A stretch of DNA of 64,000 nt from Trifolium pratense (GCF_020283565.1 NC_060060.1:49960015-50024014); one strand, 5' to 3'. Shown: positions 47,601 to 60,225, counted from the first letter of the stretch. Translations and numbers: made by a program. The notes: generated by a model from the sequence alone, not told the origin.

Positions 47601-50600
47601 CTCATGTTTTGTATATAATTGCATTGCATTACAATTTTCTAGGTCTGCCTTTGGTTTTATTTATGTTGTATTCATGCCATAAATGCAAATCTGAAATTCC
47701 ATTTTATTATGTTCTGTGTGATTATCAAGGACAATTTTTATTGACTCTCCTTTGGGTTTGGGCAGAATGTGAAAATACTTCATTTCATAAAATCATTTGA
47801 TGAGATGAAAGTCTTTTATTTGTTTATTTTATGTTATACCAATTTTTGAGAGTATTATTCTCTTTAGGTAAGAGGTTGCCAGCTATGGGGGACTGATGTG
47901 TACACATATGACTCAGATCTTGTTGCTGGTAAGTTTTATAATAGAAAGGCTGCGGCCAGCTTTTGATTGCAAATGACCAGTGTTGGCTTGTTGAAAACTT
48001 GAAATTATTACCGATCTTACAATTTTGTTGTGTAGTTCTCATGCATACAGGTTACTGTCGCCCAACAACTTCTCCTCCTTCTACAGCGATACAAGAGTTG
48101 CACACATGCATTCGGGTGCTACCTCCGCAAGATTGTAAGTCCTTGTTTTGACGATTTTTATCCAAAACATCGAAAACAGAAAACATAGTGAAAATAGGGT
48201 GCTTGGATTTTGATAACAGAAAAATGATTTTTTGAAACCCAACAGCCCGTGGACTTATTTTTATCTGAATTGTTATCAATGAGGTTCAGACTTGGTGTTT
48301 CTATTTTATAGGAAAGAGTTTACACTTTTAAACTAATCCATGTATCAAAAGAAGATACAGGTACTTTTTGTATCATAAAAAATGGTATCTATTGCACCAA
48401 GCATCCTCTTGAAATCTATTTAATTGTTTTTGCATAATGTTTATATAAGACCCCTAAACTTATTTATATAGTACTTTTTTTCTTCATAGTTATTAAGCAG
48501 CTAGTTTTGTTATTTTCCTTCCATTGCAGTCACTGATATTGGCTTTACTATTTAAGTTCTCTCTGCATAATCTAAAGATGCTAATACTGTGCAATATCAG
48601 GCTATATATCCACCCTGAGAAACAATGTACGTTCCCGACCATGGGGTGCTGCAATTGGTTGTAGTTATAGAGTTGAGCGGTGTTGCATTGTGAAGGTAGT
48701 AATAAAGACCTTGCGAAATCCCTTATTCTTTGAACTTTTGTCTACTGAAATTATGTAGTTAATCTCTTTATTGCAACCTCGTCTACTTTAGATGCTTGTC
48801 ATGCACTCTAGTTTGCTATTTTCCATTCCAAATAGGCAAATATATTGTTCTTTTCTTACTTTTTGATATCTCTCATGTCTTATGAAAGAAGTTGCTTACT
48901 AGTTTTTGCATAAAGGCTTCCTTACTGGATGTATAACATTTGAACTTCCTAAACATGAGAGGTAAATGTGCCCTTAATTTTTAAAAACATGGAGAATCTT
49001 ACTGTCTTTATTTCTTTTGTATTCAGAAAGGAGGTGGAACTACTGATCTTGAACCTTGCCTTACTCACACATCAACAATTGAGCCCAGCCTTGCACCAAT
49101 GGCTGTTGAGCGGACAGTAACTACCAGGGCTACAGCTTCGGTTTGTCCTTTATTCTCTATAATAAACAAATATTTTTGCATTCACAATTGAATTAATGGT
49201 TATTTCACATTCTACATCACTATCTTATAACCTGTTTATGTGATGTCCAAACTGTCATTAGCAGTAAGAAAAATGTGAGTTTGATGGAATTTTAAGGTGG
49301 AAAAAGTTTGTGTTTGATTCCATATGAGGGACTTGCTAAATTCTCCACATTTACAATTTTAAAGTGTTTTACTATATCATCTAAACAAAATCAATTATTC
49401 TATCATACTTTGATAACATCATTCCTAAGCAATAGTCATTTTTTTAACTTCATCTCTTCAAAATAAAACTCTCAAGTAAATTCTTTCATATTCAATTCTA
49501 CCAAAATCTATCACGAACAATCTAACTTGGTCACCTTTGTTCATCAGAATACTTCGCGGAAGCAAAGATTTATAAGAGAAGTTTCAATTCAGTACAACCT
49601 CTGCAATGAGCCCTGGTATGTTGCTTTTAGTTGGCAAAGTAGAGTCTAATATAGTAATATATCATGTTTTGTCATAGGACAAAAGCAGAGACCAATCTTG
49701 TGGATTTTTTTTTTAATATTTGAAGCAATGCTGTTTTTGGTGATAATATTTCTTAGTCTCCCTCTTGGATAGAGGGTGCAACAGTTTTGCTTTTGTAGCT
49801 TGCTTTTAATATTTAATAATAATTGTATAACAATCAGGATCAAGTATAGTATTAGCATTGTTGCTGACAAGGGACTAAAAAGGCCACTCTACACATCTGC
49901 TCGCTTGAAGAAGGGAGAGGTTCTGTATCTGGAGACACACTCGTGCAGGTATGTTTAACAAGATTCTTTACTAAAATGAGTGATATGTATCTCAATTGTT
50001 ATAAGCTCTGTATTTGATTTCCATTTCAATATTTTTTTTTTTAAATTCATAAGCTATCAAATGTCACATGCAACTTTGTTGTAAATTTGAAACCATCGTG
50101 GACTCTCCCTCTTCTTCCAGTAATTGCTTCTCAGTATCTATTTGATCAAAGTTTGAATGTTAGTGTCATTATTACTGTTTTATAATAAATATATGGACTC
50201 AATTAACCAAAAAAATGCTTAAATTTGATGGACTCAAATATAAGCAAAGATCAACTAATATATTATATATCTATATTTAATGTTATTATTTCAAAAATAC
50301 CCTCAAAGAGTATCTTTAATAAGTGTAAAAGATTGCTTGTTTAATTTATGTACATCTCAAAGGATCCATGATATGACGGTCATCTCTATTCTGTTTCGAT
50401 GGCCCTATTGAATTCTCATTATTAATTCTTTGTAGATATGAACTCTGTTTCGCTGGAGAGAAAATGGTCAAAGCTATACCAGCAACTCAGTTGCACGACC
50501 CAGATAAAGAAAAATCTCAAAATCATCATCTGCATTCAGCAAATGGTGACAAATCTGATTCTGATACTATCTTGATTGATGTATTTCGTTGGTCGCGTTG

Positions 50601-51015
50601 TAAGAAGCCTCTACCCCAAACACTGATGCGCACAGTTGGCATCCCCCTACCTCTTGAACATGTAGAGGTATATTTGAATCAATCTTTCATTTCTTTTCCA
50701 TTGGCACGTAAATGTTGAATGTTGTCGTTTTTCTTTACAAGTTTTTCCGGTCCCAAAGCCCTTATATTAAACCTTTGTTTGGCTTGCTTGAACATGTACA
50801 TAATCAATCGATTTGATACATATAATGTTATTAGAATTAATTGTTAAATTCAAATATTTGCTACTTTTGCACAATAATTGACATTTGGTATTTTCTATCG
50901 GTAGGTGCTAGAGGAAAATATAGACTGGGAAGATATCCAATGGTCACAAACTGGTGTTTGGATTGCAGGAAAGGAATATCGCCTTTGTAGAGTGCATTTC
51001 TTGTCAAAGAATTAG
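44666..51015 (+). CDS. HDC1: Histone deacetylation complex subunit, Rxt3-like (HDC1)
   Basis: Exons: 44666-45890, 46690-46697, 47022-47203, 47868-47928, 48036-48134, 48601-48695, 49027-49140, 49548-49615, 49838-49948, 50436-50667, 50905-51015. All have GT-AG borders and the frame is kept throughout (768 codons including the TAG stop). The first exon encodes a charged, disordered R/K/D/E-rich N-terminus. The later exons encode the Rxt3 region (RGCQLWGTDVYTYDSD, LMHTGYCRP, GIPLPLEHVEVLEENIDW, WIAGKEYRLCRVHFL). Plant HDC1 is a scaffold of HDA6/HDA19 complexes that promotes histone deacetylation in the nucleus and affects growth and ABA response. The true start is unresolved: an in-frame TGA lies just before 44666, so an upstream exon must supply the ATG, or translation starts at 44732. 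Arabidopsis HDC1 is somewhat longer. Confidence 0.85.
46690..46697 (+). other. HDC1: 8-nt HDC1 microexon
   Basis: GTCTCAAG sits between an acceptor (ATCTTGCAG) and a donor (GTATTC). It restores the frame between the exon ending ...GAAGA (45890) and the one starting GTAAAGCAG (47022), giving E-S-Q-G across the junctions. That is the sequence I expect at this place in the HDC1 family. Confidence 0.75.
47386..47532. mobile_element. Stowaway MITE in an HDC1 intron
   Basis: 147 bp with terminal inverted repeats CTCCCTCCGGTCCTTTTTAT, continuing AAGAAAC, flanked by TA on both sides (47384-47385, 47533-47534). This is the classic Stowaway (Tc1/mariner-type) consensus. The whole element can fold into a hairpin. 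It lies in the intron between 47203 and 47868. Confidence 0.93.
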
Positions 51016-51400
51016 TTCATTGACCTGTTTTATTTTATAAGGGAGATGGAATGAAAAACCAGTGTTGGGATTATATATATAGTGTTCTTTTGTATACTTT
51101 TCTGTAGTTGTAGATGCTGTCTTGAAATTCACAGGTTGAAATAACACCAGAGTTTTGCGACATGCATTAAATTAAGTTCGCAGAAGACTGGCATCAATGT
51201 TGTATTCATAATCTGTTATTTAGTTACTAGATGTTTGTTTATTGGACAATGATGACATAAGCTTATTAGAACTTCTCAATGGAAGAGTTCAAGCTCAATC
51301 TGTGGGAATTGTTACAAATGAAATCTTTTAGATTATAGAAGTTTGATGTGATATCTCTGTTAAATTATGTTGGGTTTTTTTTTTGGCAAACAATTATGTA
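51016..51400 (+). other. HDC1 3' UTR and downstream flank
   Basis: T-rich, no gene. Contains ordinary AATAAA-like A/T signals only; the exact polyadenylation site is not decidable. Confidence 0.4.
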
Positions 51401-51564
51401 GGCTTAATGGCACTTTTGACACTTAAAGTTTACCAATTTAGCTATTTTGGCATCTGTTTATTTTAGCCCCTCATTTACAATTATGTAGGCTTAATGGCAC
51501 TTTTGACACTTAAAGTTTACCAATTTAGCTATTTTGGCATCTGTTTATTTTAGCCCCTCATTTT
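51391..51564. repeat. 87-bp tandem duplication
   Basis: 51391-51477 and 51478-51564 are the same 87-base unit, starting CAATTATGTAGGCTTAATGG. It includes the left terminus of the surrounding element and its target duplication, so it arose after insertion. Confidence 0.9.
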
Positions 51565-52705
51565 ACTCCTTTTGATTTCGAGGTCTTCTACTTGTTTTCT
51601 TCTAATTTGATGACGGGTTGACAATTATTTATGACGCGAAATCCTAGTCACTTGGCCGAAGGATATTAATAAAATAGGGTTTCAAACCCTAAAAATCACT
51701 TGTTTCTCATCCAACATCTTTCATTTTCATCACATCATCTTCATAACCATTTTTCTTCAATCTGATCCTAGTCATCACTTGTTTCTCACCCTTAATTTCT
51801 TTTCATCTTATTACCAACACTACAAGATTCAGTTTCAGGTCCTCCCTATGCTCACTTTGGCGCATATGAAGCTAGAGGCATAGGTTGGAATTGAATAACA
51901 GTAGGATTTACACGATTCTTCTTTTATTTTTTTGTTTGACAATACATTGATTGATTTTTATCCACAGATACATGTGAGTATGAGGTTTTTTTTTGCATCC
52001 CTACTGCTTCTCTACCTCAACAAATTTGAAATGCACTACTGATCTCGGGGGAGGAGATTGTCTCCGTTGACATTTCTCTCCCATTCAATTCAAACCATTG
52101 ATTTTGTTTTTGTACAAGTGTTTAATCATGACCAAAAAGAAATTATGGGTGGATATCAACATTGGATTTTCTCCAGTGAGATATCCACTGGAGACGATCC
52201 TCTCCCAATCTCTGGAGCCAGTTCGGAATCTGCATTATGAACTGGAACTTATGCATAACCTGCATAATTTTGCTGGCAACATATGATTGGAAGCCACTTT
52301 TGGTCATTTAATTGTGGTTATGGCTGATGAATTAAAACTGTCCGATGAATTGAAACCAGATGTTTTCAACCCTTAAATTGATAAGGCTCACGTTGATTCG
52401 AAGTCTAACATTGCTTAATTGGAGGTGCATGTTGCAGATACGAGTGCTTAATTTGCAACGAATAAAATATATAAGGATTGAGATGAATTGATTACTTACT
52501 ATAGTTGCAAAGTTGGGATTTACTATAGTAATGGAGAAATCCGACTACAGTTCATTGAGAAGAAAACAAAATTTTGTGTTGGATTGCGAAAGAGGTGATG
52601 TGTATAAACCAACGGACAAGAAGTCAAAATTTGAAAAGGCCGGAAGGAGGAAAGGGCCAAAATAGTCAAATTAAACAATTTAGAGGTCAAAAGTAGAATT
52701 AAGCT
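51401..52705. mobile_element. Non-autonomous MULE-like element
   Basis: The left end GGCTTAATGGCACTTTTGAC and the complement of the right end (AGCTTAATTCTACTTTTGAC) match for about 50 bases with divergence, including a shared CTATTTTGG. Flanks AATTATGTA (51392-51400) and AATTATATA (52706-52714) agree at 8 of 9 positions. Interior AT-rich, no transposase recognised; short open frames near 52058-52286 are not a known family. Confidence 0.6.
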
Positions 52706-52714
52706 AATTATATA

Positions 52715-53838
52715 GATACCATACATGTTTCTCCACTTTCAAGGTTTTGTAGCTGCTGAAACTTGGCTGGGTGGAAAAATTGCATAAGAATTGGATGTGA
52801 AATAAATTTGAACGGAAGTTAAAAAAATCTTTAAAGCATAACAAGTCTTGATTGTCTTCCATATATTAACAGTTACAGTTCTTTTCACCTACATTCACAG
52901 TGCGTTTGATATATATGATACAAAAAAGAACAGCACAACAATGTTTGAGTCACAACTCAACATAATTATTTGTAATGTATATTTTTCTTCCCTTATATTT
53001 TTGCAAATCAAAGTGCCATTATCAAGCAAACAATAAAAGGGTTCCTCATGTATCGTTAGGTTTTAAAGTATTATTTGTTCAATCAACCAACATAGGTTGG
53101 TTCAGTTGGTAAAAGAATTGACTTATATCTAAAGAGTCAGTTCAATTCATTTATTCAGCATTAGGAACTCGTTGATTACAAATATGTAAATATCTCTATC
53201 AGCGCTCTTTGAAGTCTTTCATGACCTAGTCAGTTATTGTGATCTAACTCATTTAAACTTTTGTTATTCAACGGAAAAAACTACCTTAAAATCTATCTTG
53301 ACCATAATGAGCGTCTCAAATCTAACTCACCTAAAACCTCCAAGAAAAATGGAATACAAATTTTCCACACCACCAAAGTCACTTCCACGTACACACACAT
53401 CCGGAAAACACAGTTTTGTTACCTTATGAATGAACATTTTCATGAATTTTTTTTTCCCATTTAAAATAATTTCTAAAATCATCTATTTTGATATGTTTAG
53501 TAAAAATCATACAGTTTAATTTTTTTTTCAAACTACAATTAATGTTAATTGCTACTAATAAAATATGCTCTCATCTAACATGGACACTATATGACATTGA
53601 CACATCAATATCAATATTGATAATAATTTGAAAGAAAAAAAATGGCAACTGTAACCACATCTAATTATATATGCAGAGCCTGTACAAAATTTCAGCTATT
53701 CAAAATTACATTGAGCACCGACCTATAAACATCAAATCAAAAAGTGGGTAATATGTAAATCATTAAATCACGTATTGCCTTTTGCAACAAACCCACAAAT
53801 TAAGTCACCATTCGATGACAACAGACCTCAGTCAAGAA
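52715..53838. other. Intergenic; possible SINE head
   Basis: No gene. GGTTGGTTCAGTTGGTAAAAG at about 53093-53113 resembles a tRNA A-box region, but the expected B box (AGTTCAATTCATT) is poor and no tail or target duplication is clear. The rest is AT-rich. Confidence 0.3.
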
Positions 53839-55421
53839 TCACCACTCGTCCCATTTATTTAAGAAGTCATCAAACATAGCTGCAGAAACTGATTCGCGTA
53901 ATGAGAATGCAATTTGTTCTTGTATCGAAGAAAGAAACTGAATGTCAGGAAGTTCATCAAGATTTGACAGTTCATCATTCACGAGTGTCCCCCCTAAACT
54001 ACTGAATAACCAGTCGTTTCTTTCTTCGCGTCGGATGAAATTATGCAAAACACATGCAGCTATGACTATATCCCGTTGATTTTGAAAAGAATACTGAGGA
54101 GCAAGTTTAAGGATTGGGAATCTAGTTTTCAACACATTAAATGATCTCAAAATAGTATTCCTCAGAAAGCAATGCCTGTGATTGAACAACTCCTTTGCAT
54201 TCCTTGGTAATTGATTAGCACCTCTAAACTCATACGGCTGGTACCGGACCCCGTGAAAAGGAGCAATAAATCCTTCTGTATTCAAGTATCCTTGGTCAAC
54301 AAGGTAATACTTTCCTATAAAATAAATCCAAGGAAAAAGATTAATGAAGTTATTACTAATGTAATGCAGTATTGTCAATCATGCGCCACAAAAAATAGTG
54401 ATTTGTTCAAATTCCGCTTTTCTACAGTGCTACCATAGCATTGTATTTGGCAGCACTTTGTAGTAAATTGTGTATCACGGAACAATAATGGTCAGTTAAA
54501 ATTCCTATATACTATAGCCGTAATGTTACAAAACTGATGTAATGTGTAAGAATTAAAAATGACAGATAATGAATCCAAGACCACAGACATAATGCTAATG
54601 TACCTTGAGGAATTTGTGGGAAATTCTGATCTGGGTCATCAAGGACTGCCCTTAACACCCGCGAGTCCGAAACAGAACCTTCCCAGCCAGGATATATGAA
54701 TATAAACTGCAAGTCAAATGTGCAAGCTGCCAGCACATTTTGAGATAAGATACCTTTCTTATTGCGAAATCGAGATTGATCTTTGGCTGGAACATGTGCA
54801 GGAATATGCATACCATCAATTACTCCAATACAATCCTGAAATCACAGAAGGGGGAGGGGGAGGTCAATGAAGTAGCACAAGTAGCGATAAATAGGAAAAC
54901 AAACTTAATAGATCATAATGAGGAAGAATGTGCTCAAAGATTATTCGGACCTTGAAATATGGGTAAAATCTAGAACTGTTGAGAATTTTTGGAGATGTTG
55001 TATGCTCAGGAAGTTGCAAAAACTCACGCGATAAAGATTTGATAGCTTTCAATACATTATTAAAATGTCGGCTAATGGTTTCACCAGAGTGCTGAAACCG
55101 CTCTTGAATCACTCTGTTACGTTCATTATGGCCAATGACGTTTAAAAATATTGCTAGCTGCTCCTCTATCATTACACCAGGAGCATCACGTAACATAGCT
55201 CTTTGGCGGAGAATGCCACACAACTTCTGAAATACGTGTCTGTCCATCCGCAACATTTCACGACAAAAGTCATCATGCCCATTCAGCACTTCTGTCATAA
55301 ATTCGCATCTCCTGTCCGATAAACAGCGGGAAGGCTGTTTGGTTAGAGAGCTATAGTAATAGTATCCAGCAGCAGCCGCAACAAGTTCCATCTCATCCAA
55401 TTCCAAGTCAATGTCGTCCAT
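53839..55421 (-). CDS. HARBI1/ALP1-like DDE nuclease
   Basis: Three exons on the minus strand: 55421-54951, 54835-54604, 54314-53839. All junctions keep frame, giving 392 residues. The N-terminus (MDDIDLELDE) leads to a helix-turn-helix-like region (about 83-130: EEQLAIFLNVIGHN...SGETISRHFNNVL). A DDE_4 (PIF/Harbinger) catalytic core follows, with D164 (GVIDGMHIP), D214 (GSVSDSRVL) and E276 (NAKELFNHRHCFLR). The triad is complete. Members include active Harbinger transposases and domesticated proteins such as ALP1, which joins a Polycomb complex and has lost catalytic residues. No Harbinger terminal repeats or TTA duplication were found around it, so it may be an old immobile copy or a host gene. 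An upstream leader intron ends at 55436. Confidence 0.85.
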
Positions 55422-55715
55422 GTTGATTGGTGTATCTGTAAAGATAAACTTCAAAACTACGAAATGTACAAGATACAATGCCTTTATGATATTCAAATTC
55501 CAGTCATGCATAAAACAAGTCAAGAAGAGTTTGAAAACAAAGAGCTGTGTTTGCATTAAAAATTCAAAACGAAAAACTCAGTAACATAGGCTTTGATCAC
55601 GAAATCAAAATTAGTTACAGTAACTAACATCATTCCTTTGTAGTCTAGTTAACTATACAAAAGTGCGGGACAATTTCGTAACCAAAAACAAAAAAAAGGA
55701 CAATGTTCTCCGTTA

Positions 55716-56108
55716 TTAAATTAAACCGGAGGAGACACCAAATTTGCCCTGCAACCATGGCAATCTTTTTTCGCCCTTGAGAGAGATGAAAATCTCACGG
55801 GCATTAGGGTGATTCTCAAACAAATCCAAAGCAAAAAAGTAAATCCTTTCATCAACACCTTGCATCTCATCCAATCCATTGATGCACTTGCTTATAGAGA
55901 ATTTGTCCTTGTTCTTCATAATTGCACTTGCCCTCATTTTCGAAGCAGCTGCAATCTGCATCATGGCATCCACTATGGCATCACCAGTAGCTTTTCGGCC
56001 TCTCTTCCTACCACCACTAGCCGGAACACCAGCCTGACGCTTGTGTCCTTCTAACATGTTCACATCATCTCCAGTACCCGAAGAACCATCCTCATCAACG
56101 TAAGCCAT
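55716..56108 (-). CDS. Short Myb/SANT-like-type protein without SANT domain
   Basis: 130 codons from ATG at 56108, just after an acceptor (TTTTTGCAG). The C-terminal half ([19 protein letters not shown]...[14 protein letters not shown]) resembles the tail of plant Myb/SANT-like proteins that accompany Harbinger transposases as ORF1. The DNA-binding N-terminus is missing. A glycine/basic stretch ([11 protein letters not shown]) may be a nuclear signal. It lies directly upstream of the DDE nuclease on the same strand, so it could be its 5' exon, an upstream ORF on one transcript, or the remains of Harbinger ORF1. Confidence 0.6.
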   Translation of the reverse strand: MAYVDEDGSSGTGDDVNMLEGHKRQAGVPASGGRKRGRKATGDAIVDAMMQIAAASKMRASAIMKNKDKFSISKCINGLDEMQGVDERIYFFALDLFENHPNAREIFISLKGEKRLPWLQGKFGVSSGLI

Positions 56109-56848
56109 TAATTAGCACTGCAAAAACACAGCAAACAGTTCAGGTTTCATATTCTTAATACAAAACAAAGAATCAAAACACACAAAAATCCGAAATTCAA
56201 AACCCTAGTTAGAAGAAAATTACCAAAACACAAATGAAATAAGCAGCCAAAAACCCCACCCAAAAAAAAAATCAAATTCTCAATGCAAAACAAAGCACAT
56301 CATAATGCAACACATCATAGCAACCAATAATCAAAACACAGAAATTTAAAGCACTAATAGCTTATTTCAAATTATCAATGTAAACTAAGCATAGCATAAT
56401 ATAACACATCATAGCAACTAACCAAGAAACAAAACACATAAATTTTTTAACAACCAACACAAAAACCAAAAAAATTAAATAAAATTTTCAAAGCAAACAA
56501 AGCACAGCATAATATATAACCAAGATTTAAAGCACACAGAAATTTAAAGCCTGAATGAAAGACAAGTTCCCCCAAACACAAATAATCACAAAAATGGAGA
56601 AGATTGCACAAAAATTCTATACAATAAACAAAAATTTAAAAACCCTAAAAGTGCAATTCTGAGAAATGAAAAAAGAACAAAAATGGTACCGAATCGCCCA
56701 ATGTTGTGGAGAAGATTGATAGTGTTATTTGAATGAAGCAAAGTGGGAAACTGTAATCGCAAAACCCTAAGAAGGCTACGCTGCGTTTTGTGTGAGTACT
56801 CGGTGGTTACTGTTACTGGTTGGTTTTATGCAGTTACCTGTCACCATC
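56109..56848 (-). other. Leader/promoter side of the HARBI1-like locus
   Basis: AT-rich with repeated AAAACACA words and no coding signal. Likely holds the 5' UTR intron and promoter of the minus-strand locus. A short plus-strand open frame from 56743 is not genic. Confidence 0.35.
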
Positions 56849-57858
56849 AAGATTGTGAGAACCGGACCCGTCATCGAACCGGTGAGCTTATCGGTTCAAG
56901 GTTCAATTGGTCGGACCAGGGTTCAACCGGATCAGTCCGTTTTTAATGAAATATATTTTAATTATTATATAAATAAAAATATATAATAATTACTCAATAT
57001 TTCCTAGTTTCACACATTATTATGTCTAATGTACTAAAGTTTTTATTTTTTATTTTTTTATTTACAAACAAAAAAAACTTTAGTACATTAGACATAAAAT
57101 TTCTAATTCAAACCAAATTAGAAAATACATAATAAACTAAGATTTAAAAAATATTCATTGACCATTAAAATTAGAATCATACAAAACTAATAATATAATA
57201 TTTATTGACTATTAAAATTAGATGCAAAATATCAAAACTATTAACAAAAAGAAAAAAGCAAAATATTAAAAGGGAAATAAAAATTTAAAAAAGTGAGGCT
57301 AAAATAAATATTTTAACAAAAGTTCACTTGTTAATGTGACAAAAGTTTGTTTTTTCTAAAAAAAAATAATAAAAAAAGTATGAGGTTTGTACGTATGATG
57401 CTTGTCTAATGTGGAGAGATTACATTTGCACTACGCTATTAATCTCACATTGCTAGTTTCACAAAAATTTGAGAGGTAGCTTCACTATAAATAAATTGTG
57501 TAAGGTGTTGTTGAAATGTACAGCAAAGCAAAGTGTTTTCAAATGCTTGTGGGGTCAAGTGTTCTCTCATTTAATAATGAGATGAATGATTTCCAATGTA
57601 AGTATAGTAGTAAAAAAAATTATAAAAAGAAGCCCGGTTTTTACCGGTTTTGCAGTTCAATGCCCAATTTTGTCCATTTTTTTAAAAAAAAACTTCCGAA
57701 ACCGCTAAATCGCACCGGTCAGTTCACTGGTTTGACCCGATTCTTCGCCGATTCGACCAGTTTTTTACCGGTTCGTTTGCTTCCCGTTTTTCAGGCAAAA
57801 CCGAACTGCATGCATGGCAGTTTCACGGTCCGACCGGCCGTCCGATTCTGACAACCTT
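56849..57858. mobile_element. Non-autonomous DNA element with GGTTCG-rich ends
   Basis: The left end AAGATTGTGAGAACCGGAC and the complement of the right end (AAGGTTGTCAGAATCGGAC) match. Both flanks are rich in ACCGGTT/GGTTCAA words, as in common plant MITE-like elements. No exact target duplication was found (CCTGTCACC against CCTATCACT). Interior AT-rich and non-coding. Confidence 0.55.
57017..57093. repeat. Internal inverted repeat
   Basis: TATGTCTAATGTACTAAAGT (continuing TTTT) at about 57019 recurs as its complement at about 57068-57092. Arms are ~24 bp, in the AT-rich interior of the element above. Confidence 0.85.
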
Positions 57859-58309
57859 GCCTATCACTGTTATTATGCACTTTCTTGGTCACAATAATAT
57901 GGGACCGTTTTGATTTTACTTATTTTTTTAATACCTTAGGTAAATAAATAATTTTTTATGTTCATTTATATATTTTCACTAATAAAAATTATATTGTTAA
58001 AAGTTGTTTTCATAAAAAATATTTTTGGTGAATGACACAGCTTATTTGGAAGATATAAAATTTAAAAAATTTAAATTTTCTTATGGCATATTTGTAGGAA
58101 TTGCATTCCCACTCGTGACGGTTTCAATGAAAGGGAGAGTCAATTGCCCCAAAAATTGTGTTTTGTCATTTTGTGTGATTCAAATATGGAAGAGTCACTT
58201 TATATATTTTTAGGTGTCCTAGCTAACAGCAGAATCATATGAAGAATTACTCATTTTTTCAATGTTGTGTGCAATGTGGCTGACTATGAAGCAATATTAT
58301 TGTTGTCAT
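57859..58309. other. Intergenic AT-rich DNA
   Basis: Nothing recognisable; the 62-codon open frame at 58025 has no family character. Confidence 0.4.
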
Positions 58310-58416
58310 TTTTAAAATCCTTCATTTATTAACACGGATGATGCAACAATAAGGTCTGGAACAATGTTACGGAATTATAGAGCTATGTTTTTCAACGCGC
58401 AATTGAGAACTACATG

Positions 58417-58918
58417 CAGTGGTGGAGCCAGGAAAAAAAACTCGGATGGGCCACTAAATTTTTTATTTTTTGAAAGGAAATCACTAAAATATTATATAAA
58501 TTAAATATAAAAATTTAAATTATAATAAGCATAAAATTAATTATCAAAAATTTAATTAAATACCTTAAACATCAAATGTATTGATACATTGAAATTTTTA
58601 ATCATTTAATCTATTCATACATATAAAATTGATTTTTTAAAAAAAATTAAAACAGAAGAAAAAAAAGAAGCAAATTTTAAAAAATAAACAGGAAAAGGAG
58701 TACAAATGCAGTTGGCAGGCGTTGAACCAGCATACTTCCAATCCCAGGGTCACAAACCAGCCGCTGAGCTGTTTGCAAGAATCCTTAATAAATTACGCGT
58801 GTTAATAATATATAGTATATTTGTGTAATTTTATTAGAAAACCATGGGTATTTTAGTAATTTCCAGTGAGTTTGGGGTGGGCCATGGCCCTGCCTGGCCA
58901 CCCCTGGCTCCGCTACTG
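58417..58918. mobile_element. hAT MITE, 502 bp, 8-bp TSD
   Basis: Ends CAGTGGTGGAGCCAGG and the complement of CAGTAGCGGAGCCAGG, flanked by ACTACATG (58409-58416, 58919-58926). Non-coding. Related by its ends to 23341-26539. It carries an A/B box pair on the minus strand (58761-58771, 58718-58728). Confidence 0.92.
58718..58771 (-). promoter_or_regulatory. tRNA-like internal pol III A/B boxes in hAT MITE
   Basis: On the minus strand CAGCTCAGCGG (A-box type) is followed 32 bases later by GGTTCAACGCC (B-box type). No cloverleaf tRNA can be completed. The parallel with the larger hAT suggests a family trait. Confidence 0.45.
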
Positions 58919-59619
58919 ACTACATGGTTGGAAAGCAGCCCGTGCAGTGCAGACTCGAAGTACACTAGTGCATAGCAGATTTGATGTTAACATGTGGAAG
59001 AAGCCATTAGCGGGAAGGTTTAAGTGCAACATTGACGCATCATTCAATTGAAATAGTAACAAATTCGGAATTGACATATGTATTAGAAATGAAAATGACA
59101 TTTTTATGTTGCCAACATAGAATGGTTATCACCTATATGTACAGTTCACGTAGGAGAGGCTCTTGGACTATTATCGACGCTTAAATGGGTCCACGAACTA
59201 CAATTGGAACCTATTGATTTTGAGTTGGACTCAAGAGTTGTTGTTGACAATTTTTCTTCTCAAACCTACGATTCTACGAAATTTGGTCGTCGTTGTAGAT
59301 CTTTGTTTTTCACTTATTATGAGCACTATAGTGTCGAGTGTACTATGAGACAAACAAATGAGATTGCTCATGCTATAGCTAAGGCGGCCACATCTCTAGT
59401 TAGTTTTCAACTTATGGTTGAGATATCTCATTCTATTCAACACATTTTAAGTAATAAAATGTTATAAGCTTTTTCCTCTTAATAATAAAGTTTTCATTTA
59501 TTTGGTATTTTTTTTTTGGTTACAATAGAGAAAACAAAACAAAAAGACTAAACAGAAGCGAAAGCTACTCCCGGATGAAGCCTATCCCCTGCGCATCAGC
59601 GAGCAAGAGCATTGAGAGG

Positions 59620-60225
59620 TCACCTGGGGGCGTAGAGATTTTTCACTAAAGATGAGTCAGATAACGCACCCATCTTTGCTAAGGCATCCGCACACGCATT
59701 ACCTTCCCGTAGCGTATGGTTAATTGCAACCTCCCAATCTCTAGCGAGGAGTTGACGAATACTAAAGACTTCATTAGCGAACCCGTGGTGAGCAGACACA
59801 CCGTCCCGAATAAGGTTAACTGACTGAAGCGAGTCTGAGTAACATGTAACCCGACGAAACCCACTTTCCCAACATATGTGTAAACCATGTAACACCACCA
59901 TGAGTTCTACGAATAAAATACTTCGAACATTAGCAGCTCCGTAGAATCCCGAAATAAAAACACTGTTATGATCCCGAATCAGACCACCGTAACCAGCTGA
60001 ACTTGTAGCGCCGAAAAGGCTTCCATCAACATTGAGACACACAGTACATTCCATAGGTGGGGACCAAGATACTAAACGCGCGTTAACGAGCGTAACTGCT
60101 ACCGAATGCGGAGGCATAAAAGCAGCTTCACAGGATTTTAGCAAGGAATAAATCTTTCCCATACTGGTGTGAGTATTTTCTCTATGGTTATTGAAGATAA
60201 TCGCATTCCTTCCACACCAAATCAC
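59620..60225 (-). pseudogene. LINE ORF2 RNase H domain
   Basis: 201-codon frame (start arbitrary). RVT_3-type RNase H with D67 (CLNVDGSL), E107 (LFVELMV), D131 (CYSDSLQS) and D180 (NACADALA), all present. It is out of frame with the zf-RVT part upstream (frameshift near 60236), so ORF2 is broken as well as truncated. Confidence 0.85.

Larger units (their letters stand above)
58310..59495 (+). pseudogene. LINE RNase H remnant interrupted by a hAT MITE
   Basis: Plus-strand fragments match the plant LINE ORF2 end. GRFKCNIDASFN near 59019 is the first RNase H motif. A degraded middle follows (stops near 59050 and 59118), then DFELDSRVVVDNF near 59217 and the terminal NEIAHAIAKAA motif near 59358. 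Conserved residues are partly kept, but stops and frameshifts make it a pseudogene. The hAT at 58417-58918 is inserted upstream in the same remnant. Confidence 0.7.

Noticed and set aside
56743..56986. Plus-strand open frames near the HARBI1-like promoter
   Set aside because: They run across the terminus of a non-autonomous element and match no family.
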